From Thiomonas sp. (GTDB lineage: Bacteria; Pseudomonadota; Gammaproteobacteria; Burkholderiales; Burkholderiaceae_C), in NCBI GenBank assembly GCA_027451915.1, contig DAIDHU010000141.1, forward strand, positions 1-6,694: DNA of 6,694 nt. Reading direction: 5' to 3'. Positions 5,435-6,694 of the stretch are shown in pieces (position 1 is the first letter of the stretch; every line of letters begins with the position of its first letter). A model generated the notes under the pieces. That model saw nothing but the letters and a program-made list of their open reading frames with translations. It was not told the origin of the DNA and ran no database searches. The position numbers and the translations under genes were made by a program.

Positions 5435-6518
5435 CCTGTTGTTGCGTCGCAGCAGGGGGCATCGCGCGCCAGGCCAGGCGCGCGCCGGCGTCCACCGGCA
5501 CGATCTCGCCGTCCAGATAGCCCAGGCTTTGCGGCACCTCCCAGGACGCGCGGCGCAGCTCGAGGCTGCCGCCATTGCGCGGCAGGCCGTAGAAATCGGC
5601 GCCGAAGTGGCTGGCGAATCCCTCCAGGCGCTGCAGGCAGCCGGCCTGCTCGAAGGCCTGCGCATACAGCTCGAGCGCGTGCACGGCGCTGAAGCAGCCC
5701 GCGCAGCCGCAGTCGGCCTCCTTCGCGCCGCGCGCGTGGGGCGCCGAATCGGTGCCCAGGAAAAAGCGCGCATCCCCGCTGCATGCGGCCTCCAGCAGGC
5801 GCCTGCGGTGGGTTTCGCGCTTGAGCACCGGCAGGCAGTAGTAGTGCGGACGCAGGCCACCGCGGAACATCGCGTTGCGACTGTGCAGCAGGTGGTGCGC
5901 GGTGAGCGTGGCGCCCAGCAGCGGCGCCCCGCGCGCGTCGCGCGCATCGTGCGCCAGCACGAAGTCCACCGCATGCGCGGTGGTGATGTGCTCCAGCACG
6001 ATCTTGAGTTCCGGGAAATCGCGCCGCAGCGGCTGCAGGTGGCGCTCCAGGAACACCGCCTCGCGATCGAACACGTCCACCTCGGGATCGGTGACCTCGC
6101 CGTGCACCAGCAGCGGCATGGCCTCGCGCTGCATGGCCTCGAGCACGCCGCGCACATGGCGCAGCACGGTCACGCCGCTGTCGGAATTCGTCGTGGCGCC
6201 GGCCGGGTACAGCTTGACCCCGAACACCGCGCCGCTGGCGCGCGCGCGCGCGATCTCGGCCGGCGGGGTGCGGTCGGTGAGGTACAGGGTCATCAGGGGC
6301 TGGAAATCCGATCCGGCCGGACGCGCCGCCAGCACCCGCTCGCGGTAGGCCAGCGCCTGCTCGGTATCCACCACCGGCGGTTTCAGATTGGGCATGACGA
6401 TGGCGCGGGCGAACTGGGCCGCGCTCCACGGCACCGTCCACGCCAGCGCGTCGCCGTCGCGCAGGTGCAGGTGCCAGTCATCGGGGCGGGTGATGCGAAG
6501 AGAATCGGGAGCTTGCAT
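5430..6518 (-). CDS. pyrC: Dihydroorotase PyrC (class II)
   Basis: Cytosolic zinc amidohydrolase of pyrimidine biosynthesis that interconverts N-carbamoyl-aspartate and dihydroorotate. It has 362 residues and aligns along its length with E. coli PyrC (348). Metal and substrate residues are visible: HLHLRDGD (H16, H18, R20), MPNL (42-45), KLYPA with the probable carbamylated K102, VHGEVTDP (H139), EHITT (H177), RPHYYCLP (223-230), GTDSAPH (255-261, catalytic D257) and CGCAGCF (270-276). The ATG at 6518 is chosen because MQAP...RPDDWHLHL matches the N-terminus of E. coli PyrC. The frame stays open for 50 more codons up to a GTG at 6668, but that part is low-complexity and overlaps the upstream gene. 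No Shine-Dalgarno sequence precedes the ATG; the leader is rich in C and T. No promoter is evident, so it may be co-transcribed with the upstream gene. Confidence 0.97.
   Translation of the reverse strand: MQAPDSLRITRPDDWHLHLRDGDALAWTVPWSAAQFARAIVMPNLKPPVVDTEQALAYRERVLAARPAGSDFQPLMTLYLTDRTPPAEIARARASGAVFGVKLYPAGATTNSDSGVTVLRHVRGVLEAMQREAMPLLVHGEVTDPEVDVFDREAVFLERHLQPLRRDFPELKIVLEHITTAHAVDFVLAHDARDARGAPLLGATLTAHHLLHSRNAMFRGGLRPHYYCLPVLKRETHRRRLLEAACSGDARFFLGTDSAPHARGAKEADCGCAGCFSAVHALELYAQAFEQAGCLQRLEGFASHFGADFYGLPRNGGSLELRRASWEVPQSLGYLDGEIVPVDAGARLAWRAMPPAATQQQA
6238..6252. repeat. 15-nt alternating GC dinucleotide run inside pyrC
   Basis: Seven uninterrupted GC units plus one base, encoding the ARARA stretch (about residues 90-94) just before the loop that carries K102. 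Alternating GC of this length can adopt Z-DNA and is prone to slippage. A 2-nt change would shift the pyrC frame. In DNA this GC-rich it may simply reflect Ala/Arg codon choice. Confidence 0.6.
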
Positions 6519-6554
6519 GGTTAGGACAGGGGTGGGCGCAGTCCATGGTAGTGG

Positions 6555-6595
6555 GCCCCGGCGCGCGCAGGGGCGCGGCCGCGGCGGCCCGGGGC
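6555..6595. repeat. GC-rich inverted repeat between the ABC gene and pyrC
   Basis: GCCCCGG (6555-6561) and CCGGGGC (6589-6595) are perfect 7-bp arms separated by 27 nt that are themselves GC-rich and partly self-complementary. It begins directly after the stop codon of the upstream gene. There is no T-run, so it is at best a stabilising or Rho-independent-like hairpin lacking its U tract. It occupies most of the 77-nt gap before pyrC. Confidence 0.35.
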
Positions 6596-6694
6596 TCAGG
6601 CCACCACGCGCAGCGCGGCTTCCAGCCCCGCCGGATCGGCGCCCTCGCGCTGTTGCTGCAGCTCCCACATGCGCGCGTACAGGCCGCCGGCGGC
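6596..6694 (-). CDS. C-terminal end of a probable ABC exporter (ATPase/permease), 5' part outside the window
   Basis: Only the last 32 codons and the TGA (6598-6596) are present. They begin AAGGLYARMWELQQQ (residues 1-15 of the fragment). The GLYARMW...QQQ pattern is typical of the end of ABC exporter subunits with fused membrane and nucleotide-binding domains, where it follows the H-loop and the helix after it. Atm1/HMT1-like exporters end this way, but so do other exporters, so the substrate cannot be told. It lies on the same strand 77 nt before pyrC. The identification rests on one short motif. Confidence 0.55.
   Translation of the reverse strand, partial: AAGGLYARMWELQQQREGADPAGLEAALRVVA

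Noticed and set aside
5130..6524. A 464-codon plus-strand open frame across rnpB and pyrC
   Set aside because: It crosses a structural RNA gene and a fully supported pyrC on the opposite strand, and its composition is typical of antisense frames.
6519..6668. N-terminal extension of PyrC by 50 residues to a GTG
   Set aside because: The extension is Arg/Gly/Pro-rich, overlaps the upstream gene's coding end and has no counterpart in E. coli PyrC, whose start aligns with the ATG at 6518.
1..6694. Search for a new defence, mobile, CRISPR or biosynthetic system
   Set aside because: All coding sequence is accounted for by conserved core genes in a standard order. I saw no transposase, integrase, tRNA, attachment site, CRISPR-like array or unfamiliar open frame.

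Overview
The window is GC-rich chromosomal DNA from what looks like a betaproteobacterium of the order Burkholderiales, most plausibly near the Alcaligenaceae (Bordetella/Achromobacter group). That placement rests on protein character, GC content and gene order; no search was run, so it is provisional. Every gene is on the minus strand, so transcription runs from high to low coordinates.

Layout in the direction of transcription. First comes the last 32 codons of a probable ABC exporter (6596-6694). After a 77-nt GC-rich gap comes pyrC (dihydroorotase, 5430-6518). Only about 8 nt past the pyrC stop begins rnpB, the RNase P RNA (about 5083-5421), closed by a perfect 12-bp P1 helix. Its likely -10 element overlaps the pyrC stop codon. 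An AT-richer intergenic region of about 316 nt follows (4767-5082). It holds candidate 3'-end hairpins for rnpB, a 16-nt palindrome, and the promoter of the next operon.

That operon is the start of the division and cell wall (dcw) cluster: mraZ (4338-4766), rsmH/mraW (3348-4325), ftsL (3052-3351), ftsI (1272-3041) and murE (1-1275, cut by the window edge). The genes are packed tightly: 12-nt and 10-nt gaps, a GTGA overlap at rsmH/ftsL and an ATGA overlap at ftsI/murE. This suggests one transcript with translational coupling. MraZ is the cluster's own regulator. RsmH methylates 16S rRNA. FtsL and FtsI are divisome membrane proteins. MurE adds meso-diaminopimelate to the peptidoglycan precursor.

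The most notable regulatory structure is at the mraZ promoter: TTGACG-17-TACAGT, with four direct repeats on an exact 10-bp period starting in the -10 and running into the 5' leader. They fit a MraZ autoregulatory operator. The coding content is otherwise conserved core genes, and I see no sign of a new defence, mobile or biosynthetic system.
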